Assembly: GCA_026984775.1 (NCBI GenBank)
Contig: JALSRM010000002.1
Coordinates: 22,571 to 86,570 of the forward strand
DNA from: Gammaproteobacteria bacterium
GTDB taxonomy: Bacteria > Pseudomonadota > Gammaproteobacteria > CAJXQU01
Length of the DNA stretch: 64,000 nt
Direction: 5' to 3'
Part shown: piece by piece, positions 8,431 through 17,346 of the stretch
Numbering within the stretch: position 1 is the first letter of the stretch
Layout of the letters: each line of letters opens with the position of its first letter
The notes under the pieces: model-generated
What the model was told of the DNA's origin: nothing
Database searches by the model: none
Seen by the model: only the letters and a program-made list of their open reading frames with translations
Made by a program: the position numbers and the translations under genes

Positions 8431-10584
8431 ATGCTCGGGCGACTCTCTTTGTTATTTTTGTTCCTATTTGCGGGTGGTTGTGCTGAACCACCCTGGAACA
8501 ACCCGTATCCTGCCGAACAGGATACGGCCAGCATTATCTATGATCATTTTGCCGAACGCCCCAAACACCTCGATCCGGTTCGTTCCTACAGCTCAAATGA
8601 ATATCTTTTTATTGGCCAGATATACGAACCGCCCTTGCAATACCATTTCCTTAAGCGACCCTACGAACTGATACCCCTGACGGCTGCCGAGATGCCGACG
8701 GTGACCTTTTTGGATGCTGCTGGTAACGTGTTGCCGGAAGATACTTCCGCTGAGAAGGTGGCGTGGAGTATCTACCGTATTACTCTCCAGCCAGGGATCA
8801 AATTCCAACCCCATCCCGCATTTGCAAGAAATGAACAGGGTGATTTTCTCTACCATAATCTGACTGAAGAAGATCTGGAGGATATCCGGACTCTGGACGA
8901 TTTTGAACAGACCGGAACCCGCGAGCTGGTTGCCGATGATTATGTCTACCAGATCAAACGCATGGCTCATCCAACAACCCATTCGCCCATTGCGAGCCTA
9001 ATGGCCGAATACATTGTGGGTATGCGCGAGCTTTCGGCAGAGTTGCGAAAGCAATCCACGCCGGCAGATAAGCACTATATCGACCTTAGAAATTTCTCGA
9101 TGCAAGGGGTTCGGGTGATCGATCGCTATACATACGAGATCAAGCTTAGGGGAAAATATCCGCAGTTTATCTATTGGCTTTCCATGTCCTTTTTTGCCCC
9201 CATGCCTTGGGAGGCCGATCGTTTTTACTCACAACCAGGCATGGAGGAGAAAAATATCACTCTGGACTGGTATCCGGTGGGTACCGGCCCTTTCATGCTT
9301 ACGGAAAATAATCCGAATCTGCGTATGGTTCTGGAAAGGAATCCAAATTTTCACGGTGAACGTTATCCATCAGAAGGTGAACCTGAGGATGAGGAGAAAG
9401 GTTTTCTGGTTGATGCGGGTAAGTCACTCCCCTTTGTCGAGAAGGCGATCTATTCTTTGGAAAAAGAGTCGATCCCGGCCTGGAACAAGTTCCTGCAAGG
9501 CTATTATGATACCTCTGGGATCACGTCGGACAGCTTCGATCAGGCCGTACAACTGGGTGCTCAGGGAGATGTTCAGCTTACGGAAGAGATGCAACGGAAG
9601 GGAATGAAACTGCTGACGGCAGTGACCACATCGACCTACTACATGGGCTTTAACATGCTCGATGATGTCATCGGCGGTTATTCGGACCGTGCCAAATACC
9701 TGCGCCAAGCGATCTCCATCGCGGTCGATTATGAGGAATACATTTCCATTTTTGCCAACGGTCGCGGATTACCGGCACAGGGTCCTATACCTCCTGGTAT
9801 CTTTGGCAGCAAGGAAGGTAAAGCCGGGATCAATCCGGTGGTGTATGAGTGGGATGAGGCAAGAAACAAACCACGACGCAAATCGATCGAAGTGGCACGT
9901 GAGTTGATGATAAAAGCCGGTTACCCGGGTGGGCGCGATGAGAAGACGGGCAAGCAATTGATTCTTTATTTCGATACCACCGGTGGCGGGCCGGGTAGCA
10001 AGGCACTGCTGGACTGGTTGAGCAAACAATTCCGCAAGTTGGGTATCCAGCTGGTGATCCGATCAACTGACTACAATCGCTTTCAGGAAAAGATGCTGAA
10101 GGGAACCGCACAGATTTTTCAGTGGGGGTGGAACGCCGACTATCCCGATCCTGAAAACTTTCTGTTTCTGCTCTATGGTCCCAATGGCAAGGTGGAACAC
10201 AAAGGGGAAAATGCGGCCAACTATAATAATCCTGAATTTAACGCTTTGTTTGAAAAGATGAAAAACATGGACAACGGATTACAGCGGCAGGCAGTGATCG
10301 ACAAGATGATCGCCATTGCACGAGAGGATGCTCCATGGCTCTGGGGTTGGCACCCGGTGGCCTTTTCGTTGCACCACAAGTGGTACTCCAATGCAAAACC
10401 CAATCTTATGGCGAACAATACGCTCAAATACAAAAGGGTCGATCCTGTTATGCGCAGTGCAAAGCGAAAGGCCTGGAATCAGCCTGTGTTGTGGCCGTTG
10501 AAGTGGGTAGTACTGCTGTTTCTGCTGTTCATGATTCCTGCCGTCTTAATTTGGTGGCGTAAGGAGAGGGCGACTGCCTTATGA
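8431..10584 (+). CDS. Peptide ABC transporter substrate-binding lipoprotein (family 5)
   Basis: A 717-residue extracytoplasmic solute-binding protein of the OppA/DppA type, predicted to capture peptides for the permeases encoded downstream. A lipoprotein signal peptide ends LFAGGC with the acylated Cys at 17. SBP_bac_5 landmarks include ASIIYDHFAERPKHLDPVRS at the start of the mature part, YPVGTGPFMLTENNP, and GWNADYPDPENFLFLLYG in the last third. The protein is longer than the usual 530-600 residues. It ends in a clear transmembrane helix (WPLKWVVLLFLLFMIPAVLI) followed by WWRKERATAL, so it appears anchored at both ends. Its stop overlaps the next start as ATGA, indicating translational coupling. 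Confidence 0.9.
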   Translation: MLGRLSLLFLFLFAGGCAEPPWNNPYPAEQDTASIIYDHFAERPKHLDPVRSYSSNEYLFIGQIYEPPLQYHFLKRPYELIPLTAAEMPTVTFLDAAGNVLPEDTSAEKVAWSIYRITLQPGIKFQPHPAFARNEQGDFLYHNLTEEDLEDIRTLDDFEQTGTRELVADDYVYQIKRMAHPTTHSPIASLMAEYIVGMRELSAELRKQSTPADKHYIDLRNFSMQGVRVIDRYTYEIKLRGKYPQFIYWLSMSFFAPMPWEADRFYSQPGMEEKNITLDWYPVGTGPFMLTENNPNLRMVLERNPNFHGERYPSEGEPEDEEKGFLVDAGKSLPFVEKAIYSLEKESIPAWNKFLQGYYDTSGITSDSFDQAVQLGAQGDVQLTEEMQRKGMKLLTAVTTSTYYMGFNMLDDVIGGYSDRAKYLRQAISIAVDYEEYISIFANGRGLPAQGPIPPGIFGSKEGKAGINPVVYEWDEARNKPRRKSIEVARELMIKAGYPGGRDEKTGKQLILYFDTTGGGPGSKALLDWLSKQFRKLGIQLVIRSTDYNRFQEKMLKGTAQIFQWGWNADYPDPENFLFLLYGPNGKVEHKGENAANYNNPEFNALFEKMKNMDNGLQRQAVIDKMIAIAREDAPWLWGWHPVAFSLHHKWYSNAKPNLMANNTLKYKRVDPVMRSAKRKAWNQPVLWPLKWVVLLFLLFMIPAVLIWWRKERATAL

Positions 10585-11558
10585 TGGCCTATATCCTGCG
10601 TCGAATTCTCTACGCAATCCCAATTTTGATTGGAGTCAATGTACTGACATTTGTGCTTTTCTTTGTCGTCAACAGTCCGGATGACATGGCGCGCATGCAG
10701 TTGGGTCAGAAACGGGTGACAGAAGAGGCGATCCAGAACTGGAAGGCAGAACGGGGTTATGACAAGCCCCTGTTGTGGAATGCAGAGGCTGAAGGATTGG
10801 ATAAGGTCACGGACACGATCTTTTTCAAGAAATCCATACGCCTGTTCCTGTTTGATTTTGGCCGCTCCGATAGCGGCCGCGATATCAGTTCCGATATTCA
10901 GCAGCGGATGTGGCCCAGTCTGGCGATTGCAATCCCGGGATTGATCGTTGGTTTACTGGTGAATATCTCATTTGCTTTGCTGATCGCTTTTTTCCGGGGT
11001 ACCTATCTTGATATTTCCGGTGTGGTATTGTGCGTGATCTTGATGTCCATCTCCAGCCTGTTCTACATCATTGCTGGGCAATACCTGGTAGGCAAGCTGA
11101 TGAACCTTGTACCTATTTCCGGTTATGACACCGGTTTTGAGGCGATCAAGTTTCTGATTCTTCCTGTTCTGGTCGGTCTGGTGAGCGGCATTGGATCAGG
11201 TACACGTTGGTACCGAACCATCTTTCTCGAGGAAATCGGAAAGGACTATGTGCGTACGGCACGTTCAAAAGGGTTGTCGGAACGCCTGATCATGTTCCGG
11301 CATGTCTTGAAAAATGCCATGATTCCTATTCTCACCGGTGTTGTGGTGATCCTGCCACTGTTGTTCATGGGCAGTCTGATCACGGAGTCGTTTTTTGGCA
11401 TACCGGGGCTTGGCAGTTACACGCTGGATGCGATCAACAGCCAGGATTTTGCCATTGTCCGATCCATGGTTTTTCTCGGTTCTGTTTTATATATCATCGG
11501 TTTGTTACTGACCGATATCTCCTATACCCTGGTTGATCCCAGAGTGAGGTTGTCCTGA
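10581..11558 (+). CDS. Peptide ABC transporter permease (DppB/OppB-like)
   Basis: A 325-residue inner-membrane permease with about six helices, beginning MMAYILRRILYAIPILIGVN, the usual DppB N-terminus. The EAA loop that docks the ATPase is DYVRTARSKGLSERLIMFRHVLKNAMIP near residue 220. FGIPGLG and VDPRVRLS close the protein as in the family. It has a longer than usual soluble insert after the first helix (about residues 35-90). The starts at 10581 and 10584 differ by one Met. It overlaps the next gene by one base. Confidence 0.93.
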   Translation: MMAYILRRILYAIPILIGVNVLTFVLFFVVNSPDDMARMQLGQKRVTEEAIQNWKAERGYDKPLLWNAEAEGLDKVTDTIFFKKSIRLFLFDFGRSDSGRDISSDIQQRMWPSLAIAIPGLIVGLLVNISFALLIAFFRGTYLDISGVVLCVILMSISSLFYIIAGQYLVGKLMNLVPISGYDTGFEAIKFLILPVLVGLVSGIGSGTRWYRTIFLEEIGKDYVRTARSKGLSERLIMFRHVLKNAMIPILTGVVVILPLLFMGSLITESFFGIPGLGSYTLDAINSQDFAIVRSMVFLGSVLYIIGLLLTDISYTLVDPRVRLS

Positions 11559-12964
11559 TGCCAATAGTTCTTTGGACAGATGCTCTTGTGTTTCTACTCC
11601 TGATCATGGTGAGCCTGTTCGTTTGGCACGTACGCCGCCATGAACATCTGCGAAGACCTTGGCGAATCGTTCTATGCAGCCCCATAGCTATGGCGTCGGC
11701 TGTTATCCTCTTAATCTATTTGATCATCGGGTTACTGGATTCATTACATTTCCATCCACAGATCGAAGATCTCAACAATGGAGAGAAGCAATACTCAACA
11801 CAGATTAAAAGTGTTTTTGATATGTTGGTGAGCCATTTGCAGGAGCACGATGAAAAGACCTATTCTGCTCCCTTTGCGGCATGGCAGTACAACAAGGAAA
11901 CTATTGAGCTCGAAGATGGAACCATGATCCGTGATTATCCACGGCTTCGCTTCGGAGGGGCCCATCTCAGGGATCCGGATACGGAAAAGATTCCGGATAT
12001 CGTCAGCAAGGTTTTGCATTCGACTGTGATTTGGTCTGTCATTTTTTTTCTGTTCGTTATGCTCGTCATATGGAGGATAAGCCGGAGAATCCAGAGGAGC
12101 TTTCCGGAGTCGATCAGCGCTGTAGCCAGAGGCAAGACCGAGATTCCGTGGCTGGTGATTTTTCTCACCGCGGGGATCAGTCTGTGGCTGGTGATTGTGG
12201 CCTGGAATCTCAGCCACTATTACCATATTTTTGGTACCGACAAGGTAGGCCAAGACGTGTTTTATCAGGCAATGAAGAGTATTCGTACCGGCCTGATCAT
12301 CGGTACATTGACGACTTTGGTCATGCTACCTTTTGCTATTCTCATGGGTATCTCGGCAGGGTATTTTCGTGGCTGGATAGATGATGCGATCCAGTATATC
12401 TACACAACACTGAATTCTATCCCCGGTGTACTTTTGATCGCGGCGGCCATTCTCATGCTACAGGTTTATATGGCCAATCATGCCGATCAATTTACCAGTC
12501 TTGCTGCACGTTCGGACATGCGGCTGTTGTTTCTCTGTATCATTCTGGGAGTGACCAGCTGGACAGGGCTCTGCCGTATGTTGCGCGGAGAGACGATGAA
12601 GCTGCGTGAGGTGGATTACATTCAAGCGGCACAAGCCTTTGGTGTAGGCAACTTCACCATCATCATGCGCCACATTCTACCCAATGTGATGCATATTGTT
12701 CTGATCTCGGTGGTTCTGGATTTCAGCGGATTGGTGCTGGCCGAAGCGGTGCTTTCCTACATTAACATTGGCGTCGATCCCAGTATGAACAGCTGGGGGA
12801 ACATGATCAATAGTGCCAGGATGGAGATGGCGCGTGATCCTGTCGTCTGGTGGTCTTTGGCTGCTGCATTTGTCTTTATGTTCGTACTGGTACTGGCAGC
12901 CAATCTGTTTTCTGATACTGTCAGGGATGCCTTTGATCCCAGACTGAGAGGAAGAGAAGAATGA
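11558..12964 (+). CDS. Peptide ABC transporter permease (DppC/OppC-like), extended
   Basis: A 468-residue permease, much longer than the usual 280-340. Two N-terminal helices (about 5-25 and 44-63) are followed by a soluble insert of about 80 residues and a third helix near 150-170. The canonical permease domain begins about residue 190 with HIFGTDKVGQDVFYQAMKSI. The EAA loop is MKLREVDYIQAAQAFGVGNF, followed by RHILPNVM. The C-terminus DAFDPRLRGREE is typical. Start and stop both overlap neighbouring genes, so the whole cluster is probably translated as one coupled message. The inserts in this and the partner permease may contact the large binding protein. Confidence 0.9.
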   Translation: MPIVLWTDALVFLLLIMVSLFVWHVRRHEHLRRPWRIVLCSPIAMASAVILLIYLIIGLLDSLHFHPQIEDLNNGEKQYSTQIKSVFDMLVSHLQEHDEKTYSAPFAAWQYNKETIELEDGTMIRDYPRLRFGGAHLRDPDTEKIPDIVSKVLHSTVIWSVIFFLFVMLVIWRISRRIQRSFPESISAVARGKTEIPWLVIFLTAGISLWLVIVAWNLSHYYHIFGTDKVGQDVFYQAMKSIRTGLIIGTLTTLVMLPFAILMGISAGYFRGWIDDAIQYIYTTLNSIPGVLLIAAAILMLQVYMANHADQFTSLAARSDMRLLFLCIILGVTSWTGLCRMLRGETMKLREVDYIQAAQAFGVGNFTIIMRHILPNVMHIVLISVVLDFSGLVLAEAVLSYINIGVDPSMNSWGNMINSARMEMARDPVVWWSLAAAFVFMFVLVLAANLFSDTVRDAFDPRLRGREE

Positions 12965-13377
12965 GCAAAAAGAAAGAGAAAGTTGAATTGCCCAATGACA
13001 AGGACCTCACCCTGCGGGTGGTACCCATGCCAAAGGACACTAACTATGGTGGCAGCATTTTCGGTGGCTATCTATTTTCGCAGATCGATATTGCCGCTAG
13101 CATTCCAGCGATCAAACGGGCCAGGGGACGGGTGGCTACCGTCGCTGTCAATTCCATCGAGTTGCATCAACCGGTGTTTGTTGGTGATGTGCTGAGTTTT
13201 TATGCTGAAGTGGTGAAAGTGGGTCATACGTCCATTACTGTGGATGTTGAAGTGTATGCCCAGAGGAATGCTGCCAATCCACAGGTGGTGAAGGTGACAC
13301 AGGCGACGCTGACCTTTGTGGCACTGGATGAGGATCGTAAGCCCAGGCCGGTGCCACCAGAAGAGGATAATGCATGA
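12961..13377 (+). CDS. YciA-like acyl-CoA thioesterase
   Basis: A 138-residue hotdog-fold protein of the YciA/BACH family that hydrolyses acyl-CoA thioesters. PMPKDTNYGGSIFGGYLFSQ, near residue 24, carries the family's active-site loop and central helix start. GRVATVAVNSIELHQPVFVG and KVGHTSITVDVEVYAQR complete the fold. It is placed inside the peptide-transporter operon, with ATGA overlaps at both ends. That is an unexpected position for a thioesterase and implies co-regulation rather than a shared reaction. Confidence 0.88.
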   Translation: MSKKKEKVELPNDKDLTLRVVPMPKDTNYGGSIFGGYLFSQIDIAASIPAIKRARGRVATVAVNSIELHQPVFVGDVLSFYAEVVKVGHTSITVDVEVYAQRNAANPQVVKVTQATLTFVALDEDRKPRPVPPEEDNA

Positions 13378-14993
13378 GCGATACCCTGATCGAAATTTCC
13401 GATCTGAAGGTGTGTTTCGGCGACAATGTCGCCGTTGACGGTATTGATCTACGAATCAAACGGGGGGAGACATTTGTTCTCCTGGGTGAATCGGGCTGCG
13501 GTAAGTCTATTACGGCACTGACCATGATGCGGTTACTACCCAATGCTGCACGTGTGAAATCCGGCCAAGTGTTGCTGGATGGCGAGGATCTGTTGCGACT
13601 TTCCGAGAAGCGTATGCGGCAGATCCGGGGTGGCAAGATTGGAATGATTTTTCAGGAGCCACAGACCTCTCTGAACCCGGTGATGAAGATAGGAGATCAA
13701 ATTGCGGAATCCCTGATCTGGCACAACAAACTCAATGGTAACTCTTCACGGGCAGCGGTTATCAAGCTGCTTGAAGATGTGGGTATTACTGATCCTGAAC
13801 GCCGCTATGATGAATATCCGCATCAGTTTTCCGGTGGCATGAAACAGCGGGTCATGATTGCTATGGCGTTGGCGGGTGAGCCTGAGCTGTTGATCGCCGA
13901 TGAACCGACAACGGCACTGGATGTCACGATACAAGCTCAGGTATTGGAGTTATTGCAGACGCTGCAGCGGGAGCACAACATGGCCATTCTGTTTATTACG
14001 CATGATCTAGGGGTGGCCTCAAAGATGGCGGATCATGTGGGCGTCATGTATGCTGGCAAGATTGTCGAAAAGGCGCCGCGTGATCAGTTTTTCAGGGCAC
14101 CCGCCCACCCCTATTCACGTACATTGTTTGATGCCTTGCCAAGCCGGCTCAAACGGCAACAGGAAGAACAGAAAAAAAACAGAAGCGCATCGAACGGCGT
14201 GTTGATGGAAGTGAAAAACCTGGATATTCACTTTCCTATTCGAAGTGGTTTCTTTAAACGCGTGACCGGCTATGTGAAAGCGGTCAACAATATTTCCCTG
14301 ACCTTGGAGAAAGGCAAGACCATTGCCATGGTGGGTGAGTCCGGCAGTGGCAAGACCACCTTCGGCAAGGGTGTGTTGCAGCTGGTGAAACCAACCAATG
14401 GTTCAGTGATCTTTGAAGGCGAGGATCTGACCCGCCTTACACCTGCCCAATTGCGCAAACACCGATCCGATATACAGATTATTTTTCAAGATCCCTACTC
14501 ATCCATGAATCCACGGATGATCGTTGGTGATATCATTGAAGAAGGGATGATTGCACAAGGGATCGGGAAAACCCGGCAGGAACGCATCAGGCGGGTGGAA
14601 GAACTGCTGGTACAAGTGGGTCTGGAGAAGACGCACCGTATGCGTTATCCCCATGAATTCTCCGGTGGTCAGCGTCAGCGGATCTGCATCGCCCGTGCTC
14701 TGGCCGTGGATCCAAAATTGATCATTTGCGACGAACCTACCAGTGCATTGGATGTTTCGGTGCAGTCACAGATATTGAAGCTGTTGAAAGATTTGCAGGA
14801 TCGCCTTGATCTGACCTATCTCTTCATCACCCATAATATTGGTGTTGTGGATTATATTGCACATAAGGTGGCCGTGATGTATCGAGGTGAGATTGTCGAA
14901 TATGGGGATGTGGATCAGGTGCTCTATCACCCTCAACACCCTTATACCCGGGAGCTTCTGTCGGCAGTCCCCCGCATCGAAACGTCCGCATGA
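13374..14993 (+). CDS. Peptide ABC transporter double ATP-binding protein (DppD-DppF fusion)
   Basis: A 539-residue protein with two complete ABC ATPase domains, as in YejF and GsiA. Domain 1 (about 5-265) has Walker A GESGCGKS, signature FSGGMKQR and Walker B LLIADEPT. Domain 2 (about 280-535) has Walker A GESGSGKTT, signature FSGGQRQR and Walker B LIICDEPT. Each half ends in the oligopeptide/dipeptide transporter C-terminal motif (HPYSRTLFDALPS; HPYTRELLSAVPR). It powers the two permeases encoded upstream. The stop overlaps the next start as ATGA. Confidence 0.96.
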   Translation: MSDTLIEISDLKVCFGDNVAVDGIDLRIKRGETFVLLGESGCGKSITALTMMRLLPNAARVKSGQVLLDGEDLLRLSEKRMRQIRGGKIGMIFQEPQTSLNPVMKIGDQIAESLIWHNKLNGNSSRAAVIKLLEDVGITDPERRYDEYPHQFSGGMKQRVMIAMALAGEPELLIADEPTTALDVTIQAQVLELLQTLQREHNMAILFITHDLGVASKMADHVGVMYAGKIVEKAPRDQFFRAPAHPYSRTLFDALPSRLKRQQEEQKKNRSASNGVLMEVKNLDIHFPIRSGFFKRVTGYVKAVNNISLTLEKGKTIAMVGESGSGKTTFGKGVLQLVKPTNGSVIFEGEDLTRLTPAQLRKHRSDIQIIFQDPYSSMNPRMIVGDIIEEGMIAQGIGKTRQERIRRVEELLVQVGLEKTHRMRYPHEFSGGQRQRICIARALAVDPKLIICDEPTSALDVSVQSQILKLLKDLQDRLDLTYLFITHNIGVVDYIAHKVAVMYRGEIVEYGDVDQVLYHPQHPYTRELLSAVPRIETSA

Positions 14994-15523
14994 ATGACCA
15001 AACACTGAAAAAGATCGCCTCGGCACTTGTCTTTGCGGCAGACAAACACCGTAATCATCGGCGTAAAGACATTGGTCAGACGCCCTATATCAACCATCCT
15101 ATTGATTTGATCGATGTACTCCTCAATGAGGCGGATGTTACCGATACAGATGTCCTGATCGCAGCCATTCTGCATGATACCGTAGAAGATACGGATACCT
15201 GTTTTGAAGAGATCGAGCAGGCTTTTGGCACTCACGTTTCCAAGATGGTACGTGAAGTGACCGATAACAAACGCTTGCGCAAAGAAAAGCGCAAGCAGTT
15301 GCAGATCGAGCATGCTGCTGGTGCCAGTCATGGGGCAAAACTGATCAAACTGGCAGATAAAATCTGCAATCTTCGGGATATGGTTGCTGCTCCCCCAGCT
15401 GGTTGGGACCTGGAACGACGGCGGGAGTATTTCGACTGGTGCCTGGCCGTAGTCGATCAGATGCGTGGAACCCATCCGACACTGGAGAAGATCTTTGATG
15501 AGGTTTATGCAGAGAAACCCTGA
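14990..15523 (+). CDS. Small alarmone hydrolase-like HD-domain protein (MESH1/SpoT-type)
   Basis: A 177-residue single HD domain resembling the (p)ppGpp 3'-pyrophosphohydrolase half of SpoT and free-standing MESH1 enzymes. It shows the RelA/SpoT hydrolase order: FAADKHRNHRRKDIGQTPYINHP with His36, then AAILHDTVEDTD with His62-Asp63 and Glu66-Asp67, and KLIKLADKICNLRDM near residue 120. There is no synthetase, TGS or ACT domain. It is the last gene of the peptide-transporter operon and is coupled to the ATPase gene by ATGA. Family knowledge suggests ppGpp or NADPH as substrate; linkage to peptide import suggests a nutrient-status role, which is inference. Confidence 0.85.
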   Translation: MNDQTLKKIASALVFAADKHRNHRRKDIGQTPYINHPIDLIDVLLNEADVTDTDVLIAAILHDTVEDTDTCFEEIEQAFGTHVSKMVREVTDNKRLRKEKRKQLQIEHAAGASHGAKLIKLADKICNLRDMVAAPPAGWDLERRREYFDWCLAVVDQMRGTHPTLEKIFDEVYAEKP

Positions 15524-15541
15524 GGCCGGAGTTTCTTTGTG

Positions 15542-15579
15542 AGATCTGCTTCAAAAATCACCAGCCGGTTTGCAGATCT
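15542..15579. repeat. 8-bp inverted repeat after the operon
   Basis: AGATCTGC at 15542-15549 is mirrored by GCAGATCT at 15572-15579, with a 22-nt spacer. It lies 19 bases after the alarmone-hydrolase stop. No T-tract follows, so it is not a typical intrinsic terminator; it could be a protein-binding site or an RNA stem. Confidence 0.4.
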
Positions 15580-15670
15580 AAATGTTAAGCCTTGTGGCAA
15601 TCCCCTGATTCTTCGGGCATTTAAGCCAAAATTTGCATAAACTCTTCTTCATTTCAAATATGCTGCTTTG

Positions 15671-15675
15671 GGAGG
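15671..15675 (+). promoter_or_regulatory. Ribosome binding site setting the barrel-protein start
   Basis: GGAGG ends 8 nt before the ATG at 15684. It favours that start over an in-frame TTG at 15633 that would add 17 residues and spoil the signal peptide. Confidence 0.7.
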
Positions 15676-15683
15676 GTGAGTGT

Positions 15684-16769
15684 ATGTTCTGTTGTTCTCG
15701 ACCATTATTACCTATCTCAACAGGGGCCTGCCTACTCTTTCATTGCAGTTTCAGCATTGCAACGCCTTCCGATCTCGCTGATTTAAGCCTGCAGGATCTT
15801 TTGCGCCTGGAGATACACGATGACCCTTTTCCAGTTGAAACGCTTAAAGAACGCTGGACAATTGAATACAGTTTTCGTCAACTGAAGCTGAATGGTTATC
15901 AGATGGCTGATAGGTCCGTTGGTCTGGAACAAATATTTCAGGCCGCCGGAGAGCCGAGAACAGCGATGAATTTCCCGGTAGTACCGATCAAGGCGACTCA
16001 GGAAGTTCATACGTTCGATATCAGTTATCGGATGAATGATCGTTTGAAGATTTCACTGTCAGTACCTTTGGTAAAACAAAATACGGAGCATGTCAGTTCC
16101 GTTCCTGGCTTTGAACGGTTTGCTATTCAATCATCAGGTATTGGCGATGTTTCCTTTTTCAGTCACTGGTATCAACCACTCAATGCTCATAGTGCCTTAC
16201 AATTGTCATTTGGTCTCAGTATTCCCACCGGATCGATCGATGAAAAAGGCGATACTCCACGGAATGGTGCCGGAACGCTCGAACAGTTACCCTTCACCAA
16301 ACAGCTGGGCAGTGGAACTTGGGATCTGCCCATGGCACTGAGTTATCTGCGCCATGATGGTTCATGGGACTGGGGGGTACAGGCGACTGCAAGAATCCAT
16401 CTGGGAAGGAATCATCACAATTATCATCTGGGCGATCGTTATGGAATCAATGTTTGGGCCCAGTATTTCACGAAATCTTATTTCCACCCAGGGGTCAGGG
16501 TTGCATGGCAGCATATTAATCCGATCGACGGTATCGATACAGAACTGCTGATGCCGGGTCAATTCCGTTTCCCATCCCCTATCAGTAATCCTGATTTTTA
16601 TGGTGGTAATAACGTAAATCTCAGTCTTTTGATGAAAGTCTGTAATTCGGAAACGAATTGCAAGAAATATGCTGATCTGGAATTCACTCGGCCGGTTTAT
16701 CGGAATATGACGGGAATTCAGCCCAGGGAAGATTATCAGTTCAGGATCAGTTTTGGTCTGAAATTTTAG
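15684..16769 (+). CDS. Outer-membrane beta-barrel protein with TonB-receptor-like N-terminal motif
   Basis: A 361-residue secreted protein. The signal peptide ends near SIA/TPSD (about residue 27). It is followed immediately by DLADLSLQDLLRLEI (residues 30-44), the motif that opens the plug of many TonB-dependent receptors encoded with YfiR and GGDEF genes. The rest lacks a plug domain and instead shows alternating strands such as VHTFDISYRMNDRLKISLSV, LQLSFGLSIPTGS and WDWGVQATARIHLG, ending in FRISFGLKF. This resembles small transporter-type barrels. It lies 5 bases before the YfiR gene and probably works with it in one signalling operon. Ligand unknown. Confidence 0.7.
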   Translation: MFCCSRPLLPISTGACLLFHCSFSIATPSDLADLSLQDLLRLEIHDDPFPVETLKERWTIEYSFRQLKLNGYQMADRSVGLEQIFQAAGEPRTAMNFPVVPIKATQEVHTFDISYRMNDRLKISLSVPLVKQNTEHVSSVPGFERFAIQSSGIGDVSFFSHWYQPLNAHSALQLSFGLSIPTGSIDEKGDTPRNGAGTLEQLPFTKQLGSGTWDLPMALSYLRHDGSWDWGVQATARIHLGRNHHNYHLGDRYGINVWAQYFTKSYFHPGVRVAWQHINPIDGIDTELLMPGQFRFPSPISNPDFYGGNNVNLSLLMKVCNSETNCKKYADLEFTRPVYRNMTGIQPREDYQFRISFGLKF

Positions 16770-16774
16770 ACGTA

Positions 16775-17344
16775 ATGAATCAAAGAGCACACTATCTGCA
16801 AGTTTTGATCGCCTGTCTTATGACAGGGTTTGCCATGCTCACTCCTGTCCATGCTGAACAACCCAGACTGGAACATTCTGAACTGAGCAGAGAGTATCAG
16901 ATAAAAGCCGCAATGCTGTATAAATTCGTCTGGTTTGTACGCTGGAAATCTGGTGATTTCAAGGACAAAAAAAGCCCGATAAGTTTATGTCTTAGCGAGC
17001 CAGAACCATTTGGAGGTTACCTTGATCAGCTGGTTGAAGGAAGATTGTTCGGCAAGAATAAAAGAAAGATATCAGTCAGACGGTTTGACAAAAAAAATTA
17101 TCTGGATCATCTCCAGGAATGCCATGTTTTGTTTATCCCCAAGGGTTCAGATGTGCCAGTTCCACAAAAGAAGGGGCTTCTGGTAGTGACGGACGGCAGA
17201 CCAATCGAAAAGAGTTCGGCACATATCAACTTTATCACCAGTGGTAATTATGTCCGGTTTGAAATCAACCGGAACAACCTGAAAAAAAGTCACATTCGCC
17301 TGAGCTCAAAACTGTTGAAGCTTGCCAGGGTCGTAGGGGACTGA
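16775..17344 (+). CDS. YfiR family periplasmic protein (DUF4154)
   Basis: A 189-residue periplasmic protein with signal peptide to about residue 28 (PVHA/EQP). REYQIKAAMLYKFVWFVRW is the hallmark opening of the YfiR family, followed by CLSEPEPFGGYLDQLV, CHVLFIPKG, GLLVVTDG, INFITSGNYVRFEINRNNLKKS and the closing SSKLLKLARVV. In Pseudomonas, YfiR binds the periplasmic domain of the diguanylate cyclase YfiN and holds it inactive. The downstream gene here is a membrane GGDEF-EAL protein only two bases away, so the same kind of control is likely. Confidence 0.9.
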   Translation: MNQRAHYLQVLIACLMTGFAMLTPVHAEQPRLEHSELSREYQIKAAMLYKFVWFVRWKSGDFKDKKSPISLCLSEPEPFGGYLDQLVEGRLFGKNKRKISVRRFDKKNYLDHLQECHVLFIPKGSDVPVPQKKGLLVVTDGRPIEKSSAHINFITSGNYVRFEINRNNLKKSHIRLSSKLLKLARVVGD

Positions 17345-17346
17345 AA

